From: an uncultured Bacteroidales bacterium
GTDB taxonomy: Bacteria > Bacteroidota > Bacteroidia > Bacteroidales > Paludibacteraceae
Assembly: GCA_902765485.1 (NCBI GenBank)
Contig: CACWZZ010000002.1
Span: forward strand, 1 to 64,000
Direction of reading: 5' to 3'
Length of the DNA stretch: 64,000 nucleotides
The notes under the pieces were generated by a model, which worked only from the letters and a program-made list of their open reading frames with translations, was not told the DNA's origin and ran no database searches. The position numbers and the translations under genes are program-made. Of the stretch, positions 52,015 to 59,860 are shown in pieces; within the stretch, counting starts at the first letter, position 1, and every line of letters begins with the position of its first letter.

Positions 52015-53465
52015 TGGATCTGTGCGCCTTGGGCGTTGTAGGTCTTGCCGTCCGGGCGGAGGATGTAGAGGACGCCGTTGCGGAGGAACTTACGGGATCC
52101 GCCAAATGTGGCGGATGCGTCGGTTTGTTCGATGGCTTGTGTTTCCGGGATAGCCTGAATGTTGGAGAAATACTCTCTCCATGCAGATGCGCTGTAGGTC
52201 TCCACGCTCTCTGCGGGCACATAGACGGGGATAGATGCATCCACGTATTGGAAAACATTCGCACCACTTAGTTCCGGAGGAGTAACGGCATGGCAGGTGA
52301 GGGAAGTCAGAGCGGAGCAGTTCCTGAATGCTTGATGTCCTATCTTACCCAGGCTTTCGGGAAGCGTTATTTTTTTTAGGTTCGTTGCTTTATAGAACGC
52401 GTAATTCGCAATTGTCTCTACTCCCTCCGGCACGATATAGGCGGTATCACTTTTCGCTATAGGATAAGCCAGTAGTGTTTTCATATCTGCAGAGAAGAGC
52501 ACTCCTTTCTGCACGGAAAAAGAAGTATTGAGGCCGCTGATCTGAAACTCCGTCAGGGGACAACTTCTGAAAGCGCTCTCACCGATAGTTGCCAGAGCCG
52601 CGGGAAGATATATATAGCTCAACCCGGCATCGGCGAAAGCGAAAGAGCCTATTTCCTCCAGATCGTTTGGCAAGTTGATGGTAGTAAGAGAGGAACAGTT
52701 AGAGAAGGCGTTACTTTCTATCTTGGTAATCCATCCTGTCAAAGTGACCGAGACAAGATTGCTGCAGCCCTCAAACGCTGCATTCTCTATAGAAGTCGGC
52801 TGTCCCCAGAACTCCACTTTTGTTATCAATCCCCGATAGTCGTACCAGGGAGCATTCACCTCGCTATAGTACATGCTTCCCGTTCCGTCTATTGTCAGTA
52901 CGCCGGTTTCAATATCAAGTCTCCAAGTCATGTTCTCGCCGCAGGTGCCGTCATAGACCGTCGGGGCTGCCATCTCCTGAAAATTGGTAAAGAAACTCCA
53001 GAGCCCAGCCTCGGCATAAGTTGCTGCGGATCCTTGCGGAACATACACGGGAATGGAGGTGCTTATTTTTGCGAAACATTGCGCACCGGTGGAAGGAGGG
53101 GTAACGGCATGGCAGGTGATGGAGGTCAATCCTGTGCAGTTGAATAACGCCTGCTGCCCAATGCCGGTTACAGAGGCCGGAATCTCAATGGTCTTCATTG
53201 CCGTGCAATTATAGAAAGCCTGCCTTGATATAGTAGTAGGCGAACCGGTGAACTGTACGGAGGTGATGCTTTCGCGGTACTCGTACCACGGGGCAAGGGA
53301 GGTATTGTTGTAAGTAGTCATCTGCCCTGTGCCATCAATGAGGAGCACGCCGGTTTCGGTGTCCAGCGTCCATGTGAGAGCAGCACCGCAGGTACCATTG
53401 TAGGTTGCGGCGTGCATTGCAACGGCGCATAAGGAGGCCGTTAATAGTGTAAAAAGTTTTCTCAT
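52011..53465 (-). CDS. BspA-like leucine-rich-repeat surface protein with T9SS-like tail
   Basis: 484 aa, signal peptide MRKLFTLLTASLCAVAMHA. Two units of the form TYNGTCGAALTWTLDTETGVLLIDGTGQM open LRR_5 blocks (TIEIPASVTGIGQQALFNCTGL, ITLPESLGKIGHQAFRNCSAL), each ending SLTCHAVTPP...IPVYVP. It ends LRNGVLYILRPDGKTYNAQG. The 3' end runs into a 9-bp CTAGT array. Confidence 0.87.
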   Translation of the reverse strand: MRKLFTLLTASLCAVAMHAATYNGTCGAALTWTLDTETGVLLIDGTGQMTTYNNTSLAPWYEYRESITSVQFTGSPTTISRQAFYNCTAMKTIEIPASVTGIGQQALFNCTGLTSITCHAVTPPSTGAQCFAKISTSIPVYVPQGSAATYAEAGLWSFFTNFQEMAAPTVYDGTCGENMTWRLDIETGVLTIDGTGSMYYSEVNAPWYDYRGLITKVEFWGQPTSIENAAFEGCSNLVSVTLTGWITKIESNAFSNCSSLTTINLPNDLEEIGSFAFADAGLSYIYLPAALATIGESAFRSCPLTEFQISGLNTSFSVQKGVLFSADMKTLLAYPIAKSDTAYIVPEGVETIANYAFYKATNLKKITLPESLGKIGHQAFRNCSALTSLTCHAVTPPELSGANVFQYVDASIPVYVPAESVETYSASAWREYFSNIQAIPETQAIEQTDASATFGGSRKFLRNGVLYILRPDGKTYNAQGAQIQ

Positions 53466-53472
53466 AATAATT

Positions 53473-53545
53473 GTCGGCGGTGTTATCCTGTTGCCTCTTC
53501 AGTTTAAATCTGTAACCATGCAGGGTAGTCAGCCCTGCATGGCTT
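53473..53545. repeat. Shared leader and palindrome block (modules D and A), copy 2
   Basis: Matches 51856-51926 at almost every position. Confidence 0.7.
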
Positions 53546-53551
53546 GGGGGG

Positions 53552-53592
53552 GGAGCCTATCCTAAATCCTTCCCTAGAGGGAAGGACTTTTT
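53552..53592. repeat. Intergenic hairpin module B
   Basis: AGCCTATCCTAAATCCTTCCCT...GGGAAGGAC and T5. Confidence 0.65.
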
Positions 53593-53596
53593 GGGG

Positions 53597-56500
53597 TTAT
53601 TTCACCTCTGTGCCTTGGGCGTTGTAGGTCTTGCCGTCCGGGCGGAGGATGTAGAGTTGTCCATCGCGGAGGAACTTACGGGATCCGCCAATCTTGGCGG
53701 ATGCATCTATATTGTCGATAGCGGTAGCGCCGCCTTGGTTCTTGGTCATTTCGAAGACAGCAGTTACCGTCATGTCGGCGAGGATGTTGTTGAACTCGCG
53801 GTCCCAACCGATGAAGGTATAGCCTTCTTTCGCCGGTTCGGCAGGAGCGGCAGCCGCTTCGCCGTAAGCCACCTGCTGCTCATCCAGCAGCGTGTGATCC
53901 CAGTTCTGGAAGGTCACCGTATAGGTGCGTGCGCTCTCGGCAAAGAGGGCATCGAAGGTCACGTCTTCCAGGATAGTAGCCACTTCGGGTGTCCAGCCGG
54001 AGAAAGTATAGACTTTCGATTCGGTAGAAGCCTTTGCCGGCGTACCGAGCGGGTAATAGATGCTGGAAGCGTTCATGCCGTGTACGGCTTGGATAGTATA
54101 GGTCACTTCGCCTTCCACGCGGTAGGTGACGGTATAGAGCGTCTCGGTGAAGACCGCCTCTACGGTCACGTTCGCTGTGATATGGGTCATGTCCACATCG
54201 TCACCGGAGGTGTAATCACGCCATTTGACGAAGGTGTAGCCCTCGCGTGTAGCGATCACGCCTTGCGCAGCCTCGCCGTCGGTCACTTCCTCCGTACCGA
54301 GGTCAGCGCCGTCCCAGTTCTTGTAGGTCACGGTCCAAGTCTTGGTGTCCTCGCCGTAGAGGGCTGTGATGTCCACGTCGGCTTTGATGGTGGTATAAGG
54401 CTTGTCCCAGCCGGTGAAATGGAATCCGCTTACCTCAGGAGCCGTCGGCGGCGTAGCGTTCTGTCCTTCCTCGATGCTTTGTGTCTCAATCAGCGGCGAG
54501 CCGTCCTTGCCGTAGAAACGAACGGTGTATTGCGGCGCGGCAGGGATCTCATCCCATTGCGCCGTGAACTCCAGATAGGGGTCGCTGATAGCCGGAATTT
54601 TCAGGTAGGCGTCGTCGTCATACTCGGTCGTCGTCTCGTTCTTCCACCCGATGAACACATATCCGTCCATCTCGGGGTCAGCCGGCGGCAGCACACTCTC
54701 GCCCACTTTGGCAACGGCGGCATAGTAGCCGTTGTATTTGCCCATGCCTTGCGCGGAGAAGTCAAACTGCTGGGGATAGCCGTTTCCGTAAACGCCGTCG
54801 AACCAAACCACTTTCTTTTGGGTGGTCACGTTTACCGTCTCCGTCATACCGGGTCCCAGCACATAGTGCAAGCCCTCGTCGGAGGTGCCGTCTTGTATGG
54901 AGGCGGGATGGCGTACGAAAGCAAAGTCCAGTCCTGCACCTTTGAAGCCCTGACGATCAAGGATGAAGATACGCTCGCCGGATTTGGCAGGGATAATGCT
55001 GCGTGTGCTGTTGCAATAGAACCCGCCTTCGTTGGTTAGTACTTGTACGGTCTGGTCGGATTCCACCAGCAAGGGGTAGTACAACTGTATCTCCATCGCC
55101 TCGGAATATACGTTCTCGCCTGTGCCGGGTCCTGCTGCGTAGAAACGGTAGTAGCGTTCGGTCTGGAACGGCAGTTCGTTGTTATACTCTACGGCAGCCG
55201 TCACTTGGCGGTCAAAGGTCATCACTTTGTTTACGTCGTAGCCGGTTATCTCGCCGACCTTGGTGGCAGTGGTCCAACTGAGTTCGCCGTTGGTATTCAG
55301 TTGCCCCGACTGGAAATAGACGTTCACAGGGGTGTTGGTCTTGACGGACGCGCGGAAGGTGATGTTGTCGCCCGCCATCGCCATCGTCTTGTTGTCCTCG
55401 AATTTCGCCATCGTCCACGAAGCGAATTTCCAGTCCTCGGTCCTGTTGCAGGTGTGGCTCACTACATCCATATCCATGTCCACATATACATCGTATTTAG
55501 CAAACACTTTGAGCGGTTTGTGTACGTTGGTGTAGTCCTTGCTCCAGCCGGTGAATGTACCTTTCTTAGCTTGCGGCGCACGGTTGGCAGCCGGAGCGTT
55601 CTGCGCGCCGATGGCAGGCGGCGTAGCGTCCTCGCCGGCACTCACTTCTTCGGTCTTCAGCAGAGTAGCATCTGCGTCGTAGAAGTCCACTTTGTATGTC
55701 GGGGTGTATTCATCAATCGATACAGGACAAGCCGGCATGGTCATTGATAAGTATGATTCTTTCTCCTCTACCTTAACAGGTAGGGCACTGGTGTACTTGA
55801 AATCGCGGCAGTCGGCAGGCTTCATATAGACAACTTCTTCGCCTGCGGTATGCCATTCTCTCCATAGTGATGTACCATTCTGGTCATAATAGGTACAAGG
55901 GTAAAGCGCACGCACTTCTTGTACGGCTGTTGTGTCGCTATGAATCCATCCGTAAGGAGCCTCGTAGGACACAACGCGTGTGCGGAACCGGATACTCTCA
56001 TGGTTGCCGGTAATGACACGCTGATAAGAAACCGTTACGCCCTCGCGAGCCTGAACAGCTGTCAGCGAACCAGACTTTTGGGTAGTCCAACTTACGCCAC
56101 CATCATTGCTCTCCTGAATGTAGTATTTGCATTTATTGACAGCCTTGATAGTGCTCTTAATCACCATCGGATCGCCACCGTACTTAACCTCCGATGGAGC
56201 AGAGATGGTGTTTTTAGCAACATACGGAAGAGTAACATCTATGGAATTATTAAGATATTTCCCTGTCGTCATATATTGCCCGGTTTGCTCATCTGTCATG
56301 GTTTTATATTTGCTAGATATTGGATCTAGATACCAACCCTCAATTGCTATATGTACATTAGTCTCTCCTATAGCATAGCAGGAATCAGTCAAAGCATTGA
56401 CATTGATTACTCTGTGCCCACCTGGTACATTATAAAACGACTTGCTTATATATGTTATGTCAGCTGAACGCGGGTGGTAACTATTGTCAATTGTTCCGTA

Positions 56501-56779
56501 AACGTACCCATGCCCGGCAGGATTTAGAAAATAAAATAGATGTGCGCCATTTGAGCGACTATAAACTATTATCGCATACCGTCTATCCAAACTATACGAA
56601 GGACTAAAAGTATCATCAAAAGACAATTCTCCTGTCTGCTTGTCGTACGATATATTTTGCATGTACGTAGGTGCTGGAATTGAATCTATGGGTCGGTAAT
56701 CGTAATCGAAACTATCCGCCCAGGCAGCACTTGTAGCCATAAAGGCTGCAATAATGAATAAAAAGAATCTGTGTTTCAT
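53597..56779 (-). CDS. Very large InlB-repeat surface protein with T9SS-like tail
   Basis: 1060 aa from the ATG at 56779, signal peptide MKHRFFLFIIAAFMATSAAWA. The N-terminal half is Ig-like; the C-terminal half has several InlB_B-like units (VTYKNWDGADLGTEEVTDGEAA, VRFYGKDGSPLIETQSIEEGQNATPP, VTFQNWDHTLLDEQQVAYGEAAAAP, each with FxGWDxxxxNI). It ends LRDGQLYILRPDGKTYNAQG. Probably a long stalk-like adhesin; the antisense long ORFs over it are shadows of its biased codons. Confidence 0.78.
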   Translation of the reverse strand: MKHRFFLFIIAAFMATSAAWADSFDYDYRPIDSIPAPTYMQNISYDKQTGELSFDDTFSPSYSLDRRYAIIVYSRSNGAHLFYFLNPAGHGYVYGTIDNSYHPRSADITYISKSFYNVPGGHRVINVNALTDSCYAIGETNVHIAIEGWYLDPISSKYKTMTDEQTGQYMTTGKYLNNSIDVTLPYVAKNTISAPSEVKYGGDPMVIKSTIKAVNKCKYYIQESNDGGVSWTTQKSGSLTAVQAREGVTVSYQRVITGNHESIRFRTRVVSYEAPYGWIHSDTTAVQEVRALYPCTYYDQNGTSLWREWHTAGEEVVYMKPADCRDFKYTSALPVKVEEKESYLSMTMPACPVSIDEYTPTYKVDFYDADATLLKTEEVSAGEDATPPAIGAQNAPAANRAPQAKKGTFTGWSKDYTNVHKPLKVFAKYDVYVDMDMDVVSHTCNRTEDWKFASWTMAKFEDNKTMAMAGDNITFRASVKTNTPVNVYFQSGQLNTNGELSWTTATKVGEITGYDVNKVMTFDRQVTAAVEYNNELPFQTERYYRFYAAGPGTGENVYSEAMEIQLYYPLLVESDQTVQVLTNEGGFYCNSTRSIIPAKSGERIFILDRQGFKGAGLDFAFVRHPASIQDGTSDEGLHYVLGPGMTETVNVTTQKKVVWFDGVYGNGYPQQFDFSAQGMGKYNGYYAAVAKVGESVLPPADPEMDGYVFIGWKNETTTEYDDDAYLKIPAISDPYLEFTAQWDEIPAAPQYTVRFYGKDGSPLIETQSIEEGQNATPPTAPEVSGFHFTGWDKPYTTIKADVDITALYGEDTKTWTVTYKNWDGADLGTEEVTDGEAAQGVIATREGYTFVKWRDYTSGDDVDMTHITANVTVEAVFTETLYTVTYRVEGEVTYTIQAVHGMNASSIYYPLGTPAKASTESKVYTFSGWTPEVATILEDVTFDALFAESARTYTVTFQNWDHTLLDEQQVAYGEAAAAPAEPAKEGYTFIGWDREFNNILADMTVTAVFEMTKNQGGATAIDNIDASAKIGGSRKFLRDGQLYILRPDGKTYNAQGTEVK

Positions 56780-56860
56780 AATAATACCCTCGTATGTGTC
56801 GGGCACAACATTAAAGTTAATAAATAGAGTTTATTGTATGTTGGTTTTATGTTGGTTGTA

Positions 56861-56890
56861 ACCATGCAGGGTAATCAGCCCTGCATGGCT
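56861..56890. repeat. Complete CCATGCAGGG palindrome (module A)
   Basis: ACCATGCAGGG and CCCTGCATGGCT arms, followed by a G run as at the other copies. Confidence 0.75.
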
Positions 56891-56905
56891 TGGGGGGGGG
56901 AAAAG

Positions 56906-56945
56906 CCTATCCTAAATCCTTCCCTAAAGGGAAGGACTTTTTAGG
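56906..56945. repeat. Intergenic hairpin module B
   Basis: AGCCTATCCTAAATCCTTCCCT...GGGAAGGAC and T5, just beyond the next gene's stop. Confidence 0.65.
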
Positions 56946-56946
56946 G

Positions 56947-59418
56947 TTATTGGACCTCTGTGCCTTGGGCGTTGTAGGTCTTGCCGTCCGGGCGGAGGAT
57001 GTAGAGTTGTCCATCGCGGAGGAACTTACGGGATCCGCCAAATGTGGCGGATGCGTCTATGTTCTCGATGTCTTCGGGTATTTCCTCGTAGATGGCGTTG
57101 AGGGTGCAGTTGGAGGTGATTTGGGTATAACTGCCGTCCCATCCGATGAACTCATATCCGGGTCTGTAGGCATCCGGCGGGCAGGCGTTCTCTCCTTCCA
57201 CTACGGTCTGGATATCGAGAGTAGAGCCGTCCCAGTCCTTGAAGGTGACGATAAAGGTGCCCAGCGGTTGGAGGATAGCGTCGAACGCCATGTCTTCTGT
57301 TACGTTGAGATATGCGTCGTCGGCATATTCGCCGCGTGCTTTCCAGCCGTGGAAGAGTGCGCTTTTAGTCAGTTCCTCCTCTATCTCCGGCGGCGTGGCA
57401 GCACCACCGCAGAAGATCTCCTGCGGCTCATAGACACCATCTCCGTGGATGAGATTCCAATATCCGTCATGGTGTCCTTCTGCATAGAAGAGCACGGTAT
57501 GTTTCTGTCGGTTTACGGTTATAGCGTTTTCACCGTATCCATCGGGTAGCACGATATAGGTTCCCAATTGATCCACTCCTGTCGTCTCCTCACCCATCCA
57601 GAGATCGAGGTCGAGCGCACAGACGTTCGAAGCAACTTCCTGTATCCAAACGGTGTCGAGCGGACGAGAGAGGATTGTTCCGTTGCCCAAGAGAGTGAAG
57701 TCATTCGTCTGCGTCCAGAGTGCGAGATCCTGACTATAAATATTCACCGGATAGAAGGTCTTGAAGCCTATCACATTGGAATAGATGAATTCGGAAGATT
57801 CATGCATCTGTATTTTGAGCCGGAAATATACTGCGCGGTATTTATTCGTACCGTCTTTAATGAGCACATTGCTGAAGGTTTTAGTAGTACCGTTTTCAGC
57901 CTCCGCCACAGTATATACATAGTTATAGGTTGAGTTACCCCATGCCAATTCATCGTCGTCATGGGTCTGATAAGCGACTTGCAGATATACTTTGGCGGTA
58001 TTAGGTGCCTTCAGATAGGCATTGAACGAGTATCTTTTTCCCATCGTGATATAGTTCTCCTCATAATCAACCATACTGAGTTCGGTTTCCACTCCTTCTA
58101 TCTTATAGAGGGCAGTAAAGATGCAGTTGTGTTGGATATTGGAGTAGTCACCGTTCCAGCGGTCGAAGGTCATTCCTTCGTGTGTGGGAACGACCGGCGC
58201 ATAGGCAGCATGCCCCTCCTCCACCTGCTGGGTGCTGAGGAGCGTGTGGTCGTAGTCGTAGAACTTGACAGTGTACATAGGATAGGTCTCGCGGTAGAGC
58301 ACATTGCATGCCGGCATGTCGAACTCTATACCGTTCTCGGTTGTGTCCGTGAGAACCGGGTAATCGGAAGAGAACGTGAATTGCTTTCCTTCTACAGGAT
58401 TGCCCAAGATGATATGGTGTCCGGCGGAGTAATAGGTCGATGAGAAATTGACCTTATCGAGGCGGTATTTGAAAGTGACGTCCACCGTGTTGGAGTAATA
58501 GATATTGCCGGTAAGGATGTCCTGTATCTTGAGCCGGTATGTCCGCGCAGCGGGATAGTCGTTGAGCATCACGCGCTTATAGGTATAGGTATAACCCTCC
58601 TGCGCCTGCGTGGCAGAGATCTCTCTCGCTTCCACGCCCTTCCAGGTCTGATCTTCTTGCTGGTATTGGAGCGTGATTTTGGTTTTGTTGGTTCCTTTGA
58701 TTGTACCGGTGAGCGAGAAGTTCTCGCCGTATTTCACCTCGGCAGCGGAGGCAGAGAGATAGTGCTCTGTAACAGTGGGATAGGAGATGTCCACATAGTT
58801 GTTGAGGTATAGTCTTCTACCATTATCGTCAGTAGAACGTGTCTCGAAAGGCGCCCAAATCGAATAGAAAGGTCCGGCTGCGATTTCTCCAATTATAGCG
58901 ACACGGAGGTCCGTATATCCTCTTGCGAGCATGGTATCCAGCGGGGCCGAGATATCCATCGTTTTCTCATAGGACACGACCAGCGGATCCAGCGTATTTT
59001 CCACCACTTCAGATTCCGAAAAATAAGAAGCATACCGCAAAGTCAATTTGCCTTCGTCGTTTGTTACCAGCTCACCATAGTTATAAGTACCTTCGGGCCA
59101 TCCGTTGCCTGTTATTTTCCATGTGTGCGAATGGTCATAGGGCGCTCTGTTGAAAATAATTACCGTAAACTGGTGATTCAGAGCCGCTTCGTGCGGAAGG
59201 AAGGTATCATCCCCGGTAGTATAGGGGTTTCCGTCCTCATGAAAGACCGGGTTGTACACATCAAAAGTGACTGTTTTGGCATCCTTGTCCACCCGGATAT
59301 TTCTAATGTAACGGGGGTAAGGCAAAGAGTCCACTTGCTGGTACGATCGGCTGTTGAGCTCAGCCTGCATGTTAGCAGCAAAAAAAGCTGCGAACAAGAA
59401 AAGAAAGAACTTCTTCAT
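56947..59418 (-). CDS. InlB-repeat surface protein with T9SS-like tail
   Basis: 823 aa, signal peptide MKKFFLFLFAAFFAANMQA. Ig-like regions and InlB_B-like units (YTVKFYDYDHTLLSTQQVEEGHAAYAP...FDRWNGDYSNI, VTFKDWDGSTLDIQTVVEGENACPP...FIGWDGSYTQI), plus GWKARGEYADDAYLNVTEDMAFDA, nearly identical to a part of the 43188 gene. It ends LRDGQLYILRPDGKTYNAQG. First gene of the cargo block in transcription order and nearest to the TPR-AraC regulator. Confidence 0.77.
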   Translation of the reverse strand: MKKFFLFLFAAFFAANMQAELNSRSYQQVDSLPYPRYIRNIRVDKDAKTVTFDVYNPVFHEDGNPYTTGDDTFLPHEAALNHQFTVIIFNRAPYDHSHTWKITGNGWPEGTYNYGELVTNDEGKLTLRYASYFSESEVVENTLDPLVVSYEKTMDISAPLDTMLARGYTDLRVAIIGEIAAGPFYSIWAPFETRSTDDNGRRLYLNNYVDISYPTVTEHYLSASAAEVKYGENFSLTGTIKGTNKTKITLQYQQEDQTWKGVEAREISATQAQEGYTYTYKRVMLNDYPAARTYRLKIQDILTGNIYYSNTVDVTFKYRLDKVNFSSTYYSAGHHIILGNPVEGKQFTFSSDYPVLTDTTENGIEFDMPACNVLYRETYPMYTVKFYDYDHTLLSTQQVEEGHAAYAPVVPTHEGMTFDRWNGDYSNIQHNCIFTALYKIEGVETELSMVDYEENYITMGKRYSFNAYLKAPNTAKVYLQVAYQTHDDDELAWGNSTYNYVYTVAEAENGTTKTFSNVLIKDGTNKYRAVYFRLKIQMHESSEFIYSNVIGFKTFYPVNIYSQDLALWTQTNDFTLLGNGTILSRPLDTVWIQEVASNVCALDLDLWMGEETTGVDQLGTYIVLPDGYGENAITVNRQKHTVLFYAEGHHDGYWNLIHGDGVYEPQEIFCGGAATPPEIEEELTKSALFHGWKARGEYADDAYLNVTEDMAFDAILQPLGTFIVTFKDWDGSTLDIQTVVEGENACPPDAYRPGYEFIGWDGSYTQITSNCTLNAIYEEIPEDIENIDASATFGGSRKFLRDGQLYILRPDGKTYNAQGTEVQ

Positions 59419-59492
59419 AATAGCATTTGTTTAAAGGGTTAATATGGTTGTTTGTTATAAAAAAGGTCTATTATGGCTCATTATTGTCCCTC

Positions 59493-59660
59493 TTGCGTCA
59501 TAGGAATAACCCCCTAATCACCCCTTAATAACCCCCTTATCACCCCCTAATCACCCCCTTTTGTAAGGAAAAAGGTGAAAGGTGAAAGGTGAAAGAGCAC
59601 AAGCGAGCGGCACAAGCGAGCGGCACAAGCGAGCAGCACAAGCAGCAGCACAAGCGAGCA
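59493..59660. repeat. Composite repeat block: 11-bp, 7-bp and 13-bp arrays
   Basis: GCGTCATAGGAAT lead, CCCCCTAATCA-type 11-bp array, TTTTGTAAGGAAAA, TGAAAGG array (59572-59596), then a 13-bp array CACAAGCGAGCGG (59598-59660). The first three parts repeat the block at 10535-10647. Confidence 0.65.
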
Positions 59661-59661
59661 T

Positions 59662-59699
59662 AAAAAAGCACCGCGATGAATTGTATCAAATCACGGTGC
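59662..59699 (-). terminator. Intrinsic terminator, probably of the TPR-AraC gene
   Basis: On the minus strand a GCACCG/CGGTGC stem with partly paired interior is followed by T6. It overlaps the TACCTTTG box at 59699-59706. Confidence 0.65.
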
Positions 59700-59706
59700 A
59701 AAGGTA
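59699..59706 (-). promoter_or_regulatory. -7 box (TACCTTTG), candidate promoter of the 59418 gene
   Basis: Good -7 match; no clear -33 TTTG at 20 bp. Would give a leader of about 270 nt that includes the repeat block. Confidence 0.45.
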
Positions 59707-59860
59707 CATCTTTTTTTCGAAACAGCAGTCATCATTTTTCGTCATTTTTTAAGAAAATATCTACATTTTCAATCAAAATGCGAATATGAAGAAAAAAGAG
59801 AGCTGTATTGCGATGTATAAAAAATGACGGAATAGTAGAAAATTCGGCGTTTCGGGTCCA

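Noticed and set aside
53591-55039. 482-aa plus-strand ORF opposite the large InlB gene
   Set aside because: Antisense shadow of a real gene with signal peptide, repeats and the shared tail; the shadow has no recognisable domain.
36622-59418. Prophage or conjugative element
   Set aside because: No integrase, capsid, tail, relaxase or tra gene is present; all genes are signal-peptide proteins with the shared tail.
36592-59660. CRISPR array
   Set aside because: Repeats are 7, 9, 11 or 13 bp direct tandems without spacers; no cas gene is present.
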